Origin: Hoylesella timonensis 4401737 = DSM 22865 = JCM 15640
GTDB taxonomy: Bacteria; Bacteroidota; Bacteroidia; Bacteroidales; Bacteroidaceae
NCBI RefSeq assembly: GCF_000455445.1
Contig: NZ_HG417095.1
Coordinates: forward strand, 139,317-203,316
Direction of reading: 5' to 3'
Length of the DNA: 64,000 nt
Shown: positions 61,214 to 64,000 of the stretch, piece by piece
Layout: the number at the start of each line of letters is the position of its first letter
Position numbering within the stretch: position 1 is the stretch's first letter
Translations under genes and position numbers: made by a program
Notes under the pieces: generated by a model
Databases searched by the model: none
Seen by the model: only the letters and a program-made list of their open reading frames with translations
What the model was told of the DNA's origin: nothing

Positions 61214-63934
61214 ATGAGTGTAAAAAGAGTTTATACCTTCGGTAATGGAAAAGCAGAAGGTAAGGCAGATATGAGAAATCTGCTGGGTGGCAAAGGCGCA
61301 AATCTTGCCGAGATGAACCTAATTGGCGTACCTGTTCCTCCAGGATTTACGATTACGACAGATGTTTGTAATGAATACTTTGAAAAAGGTAAAGAAGAAG
61401 TTGTGCAACTCCTGCAAGAGGATGTCATCAAGGCTGTGAAGCATATTGAGACATTGATGAGCTCAAAATTTGGTGATGTTGCCAATCCGTTATTACTTTC
61501 GGTTCGTTCTGGTGCTCGTGCATCTATGCCAGGTATGATGGATACTATCTTGAATCTTGGATTGAATGATCAAGTAGTAAAGGGACTGATTCAGAAGACA
61601 GGCAATGAACGTTTTGCATACGACAGCTATCGCCGTTTTGTACAAATGTATGGCGATGTGGTTTTAGGTATGAAGCCCGTTAACAAAGAGGACATCGACC
61701 CCTTTGAAGCAATCATCATGGATGTAAAAGAAAAGCGAGGTATTCTTCTTGATAATGAACTGACTGTTGACGACCTGAAACAGTTGGTAGTTCGCTTTAA
61801 GGAGGCAATTAAGAAACAAACGGGTAAAGCTTTCCCCGATGACCCAATGGAGCAGCTGTGGGGAGCTATTTGTTCTGTCTTTGACAGTTGGATGAACGAG
61901 CGCGCTATCCTCTATCGCAAGATGGAAGGCATTCCTGCAGAGTGGGGTACCGCCGTCTCTGTAATGGCAATGGTCTTTGGTAATATGGGTAACACTTCTG
62001 CAACAGGAGTTTGTTTCTCACGTGATGCAGCAACTGGCGAAAATCGTTTCAATGGCGAGTATCTTGTAAATGCACAAGGCGAAGATGTCGTTGCTGGTAT
62101 TCGAACTCCACAACAGATTACAAAAGAAGGCAGTTTACGATGGGCTAAGCAACAGAATATAGAAGAAGCTGTGCGTGCCAAAAAGTATCCTTCAATGGAA
62201 GAGGCGATGCCTGAGATTTATGAACAACTGAACAGTATTCAAGACAAACTTGAAAAGCATTATCATGATATGCAAGATATGGAGTTTACTGTTCAAGAAG
62301 GAAAGCTCTGGTTCTTGCAAACTCGCAATGGTAAACGTACAGGAACAGCCATGGTTAAGATTGCTATGGATTTGCTTCACGAAGGAGAGATTGATGAAAA
62401 AACTGCTTTGTTACGCTGTGAGCCAAATAAACTCGACGAGTTATTGCACCCTGTATTTGATAAGGTGGCTCAGAGTACAGCCAAGGTATTGACAAGAGGA
62501 CTGCCAGCTTCTCCTGGAGCCGCATGCGGTCAAATTGTATTCTTCGCTGACGATGCGGTCAAATGGCACGAAGATGGCAGACAAGTGGTTATGGTACGTA
62601 TGGAGACCTCGCCAGAGGATTTAGCAGGAATGAGTGCAGCTGAAGGTATTCTCACGGCTCGTGGCGGTATGACTTCACACGCTGCCGTTGTAGCACGTGG
62701 TATGGGTAAGTGTTGTGTCTCTGGAGCTGGTGCCATTAGTGTGAATTACAAAGAACGCTTGGTAGAAATCGATGGTGTTATCTTACGTGAAGGTGATTAC
62801 ATCTCTATCAATGGTTCAACGGGTGAGGTTTATCAAGGTCAAGTAGAGACAAGAGCCGCTGAGGTAACAGGAGATTTTGCAGAACTAATGAAGCTTTGCA
62901 ATAAATATACAAAACTGGTGGTTCGTACCAATGCTGATACACCTCATGATGCAGAAGTGGCTCACAACTTTGGTGCAGTAGGAATTGGACTCTGCCGTAC
63001 AGAACACATGTTCTTTGAAAATGAGAAGATTAAGGCCATGCGTGAGATGATTTTGGCAGATTCACAAGAAGGACGAGAAAAAGCGTTAGAGAAGCTATTA
63101 CCTTATCAAAAGCAAGATTTCTATGGTATTCTCAAGGCGATGGACGGACATCCAGTGAACATTCGTTTGTTAGATCCACCGTTGCACGAATTTGTGCCTC
63201 ATGACTTAGCAGGTCAAGAAGTAATGGCTAAGGATATGGGTGTAAGTGTACAATACATTCAAAACCGTGTCAATAGTTTGAGTGAGCTTAACCCAATGTT
63301 AGGACATCGTGGATGTCGTTTGGGAAACACCTACCCAGAGATTACTGCCATGCAGACAAGAGCAATCCTCGGTGCTGCCATACAGCTAAAGAAAGAAGGA
63401 TTCGATCCTCGCCCAGAGATTATGGTGCCACTCATCGGTATGGTCAAAGAGTTTGACGTTCAAGAGGATGTAATTCGTTCAACAGCCAAAGAACTCTTCG
63501 AAGAAGAAGGTGTTGAGATTCCATTCCACATTGGAACGATGATTGAGATACCACGTGCAGCCTTGACAGCAGATCTCATTGCCAAACGTGCGGAGTACTT
63601 TAGCTTTGGTACGAATGACTTAACTCAGATGACGTTTGGTTATAGCCGAGATGATATTGCCAGCTTCTTACCTGTATATTTGGAAAAGAAGATTTTGAAA
63701 GTAGATCCTTTCCAAGTACTTGATCAACGTGGCGTTGGACAGTTAATTAAAATGGCTGTAGAGAAAGGACGTTCCACACGTAAAAATTTGATGTGTGGTA
63801 TCTGTGGTGAACATGGTGGTGAACCATCGTCTGTTAAATTCTGCCATCGTGTAGGACTTGATTACGTGAGTTGCTCACCATTCCGCGTACCTATTGCCAG
63901 ATTGGCAGCCGCGCAAGCAGCAGTCGAGGAATAG
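61214..63934 (+). CDS. ppdK: pyruvate, phosphate dikinase
   Basis: A 906-residue enzyme that interconverts PEP + AMP + PPi with pyruvate + ATP + Pi. N-terminal ATP-grasp domain (DMRNLLGGKGANLAEM, RSGARASMPGMMDTILNLGL), swivelling phospho-His domain GGMTSHAAVVARGMG (His489), and C-terminal PEP/pyruvate barrel with catalytic Cys864 in GICGEHGGEPSS. Anaerobes use it in place of, or against, pyruvate kinase to make PPi-linked glycolysis reversible; pyk is 47 kb upstream. ATG 61214 is preferred over TTG 61208. Confidence 0.96.
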   Translation: MSVKRVYTFGNGKAEGKADMRNLLGGKGANLAEMNLIGVPVPPGFTITTDVCNEYFEKGKEEVVQLLQEDVIKAVKHIETLMSSKFGDVANPLLLSVRSGARASMPGMMDTILNLGLNDQVVKGLIQKTGNERFAYDSYRRFVQMYGDVVLGMKPVNKEDIDPFEAIIMDVKEKRGILLDNELTVDDLKQLVVRFKEAIKKQTGKAFPDDPMEQLWGAICSVFDSWMNERAILYRKMEGIPAEWGTAVSVMAMVFGNMGNTSATGVCFSRDAATGENRFNGEYLVNAQGEDVVAGIRTPQQITKEGSLRWAKQQNIEEAVRAKKYPSMEEAMPEIYEQLNSIQDKLEKHYHDMQDMEFTVQEGKLWFLQTRNGKRTGTAMVKIAMDLLHEGEIDEKTALLRCEPNKLDELLHPVFDKVAQSTAKVLTRGLPASPGAACGQIVFFADDAVKWHEDGRQVVMVRMETSPEDLAGMSAAEGILTARGGMTSHAAVVARGMGKCCVSGAGAISVNYKERLVEIDGVILREGDYISINGSTGEVYQGQVETRAAEVTGDFAELMKLCNKYTKLVVRTNADTPHDAEVAHNFGAVGIGLCRTEHMFFENEKIKAMREMILADSQEGREKALEKLLPYQKQDFYGILKAMDGHPVNIRLLDPPLHEFVPHDLAGQEVMAKDMGVSVQYIQNRVNSLSELNPMLGHRGCRLGNTYPEITAMQTRAILGAAIQLKKEGFDPRPEIMVPLIGMVKEFDVQEDVIRSTAKELFEEEGVEIPFHIGTMIEIPRAALTADLIAKRAEYFSFGTNDLTQMTFGYSRDDIASFLPVYLEKKILKVDPFQVLDQRGVGQLIKMAVEKGRSTRKNLMCGICGEHGGEPSSVKFCHRVGLDYVSCSPFRVPIARLAAAQAAVEE

Positions 63935-63962
63935 GGAGAAGAAACTTTTGTAAATATGTTTA

Positions 63963-63988
63963 GGTAGTCTTGCATTCGCAAGGCTACC
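63963..63988 (+). terminator. hairpin after ppdK
   Basis: GGTAGTCTTGC / GCAAGGCTACC around a 4-nt loop with one G-U pair. The T-run is weak. Confidence 0.6.
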
Positions 63989-64000
63989 TCAAACGTAAAT

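Overview
The window looks like a core chromosomal segment of a Bacteroidota bacterium, most likely Prevotella or a close relative (Prevotellaceae). Four things point there. (1) Promoters follow the Bacteroidota pattern TTTG, 19-20 bp, TAnnTTTG, on both strands, instead of the sigma70 pattern. (2) Gene content is typical of the phylum: DUF4295 after rpmB-rpmG, a GldB-like lipoprotein, a DUF5686 outer-membrane protein, a serC-serA-DUF1015 cluster, a 1226-residue pyruvate:ferredoxin oxidoreductase, PPDK, and an IF-3 with a charged tail. (3) Shine-Dalgarno sequences are weak or absent. (4) The DNA is AT-rich. The genus is an inference. I see no prophage, insertion sequence, integrase, CRISPR array, tRNA or rRNA.

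Layout. 1-9300 (+): 3' part of a DEAD-box helicase gene; serine biosynthesis (serC, serA, DUF1015); a YigZ/IMPACT protein; ftsY; rimO; a small HU protein; and an HU protein fused to a membrane anchor and LysM domain. 9600-11900 (-): HU, a 29-residue ribosomal-type protein, RNase G. 12000-20980 (+): a 395-bp dispersed repeat, dinB, pyk, mtaB with an overlapping glycosyltransferase gene, the GldB-like lipoprotein gene, and infC-rpmI-rplT. 21000-27700 (-): a CPA1 antiporter, nifJ and an AAA ATPase. 27876-28982 (+): an ATP-grasp-like orphan, then an inverted copy of the repeat. 29470-43300 (-): addB/addA-like helicase-nuclease genes, a DUF5686 gene, dedA, a TPR gene, glnS, a candidate small RNA on the opposite strand, and mltG. 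43400-49500: gph, tolC (-), a 6S-like RNA, riboflavin synthase, an octamer tandem array, and an ettA gene split by one in-frame TAA. 49680-64000: a GNAT protein (-), a GHL10 glycosidase, a hypothetical protein (-), a DMP19-like protein, smpB, the third repeat copy, map, tsaD, pncC, rpmB-rpmG-DUF4295, a MATE transporter, rmuC with an LMW phosphatase gene, and ppdK.

How the genes connect. Translation is the main theme: ribosomal proteins, IF-3, GlnRS, SmpB, Map, RimO, MtaB, TsaD and EttA. Pyruvate/PEP metabolism is represented by pyk, ppdK and nifJ, as expected of an anaerobic fermenter. DNA repair is represented by dinB, addAB and rmuC.

Items most worth following up: a structured 395-bp intergenic repeat in three good copies plus one possible relic; the ettA nonsense codon, with an 8-bp tandem array abutting its start; a predicted HU-membrane-LysM protein; a 6S-like RNA; and a promoter-terminator pair with no gene between them at 42018-42141.
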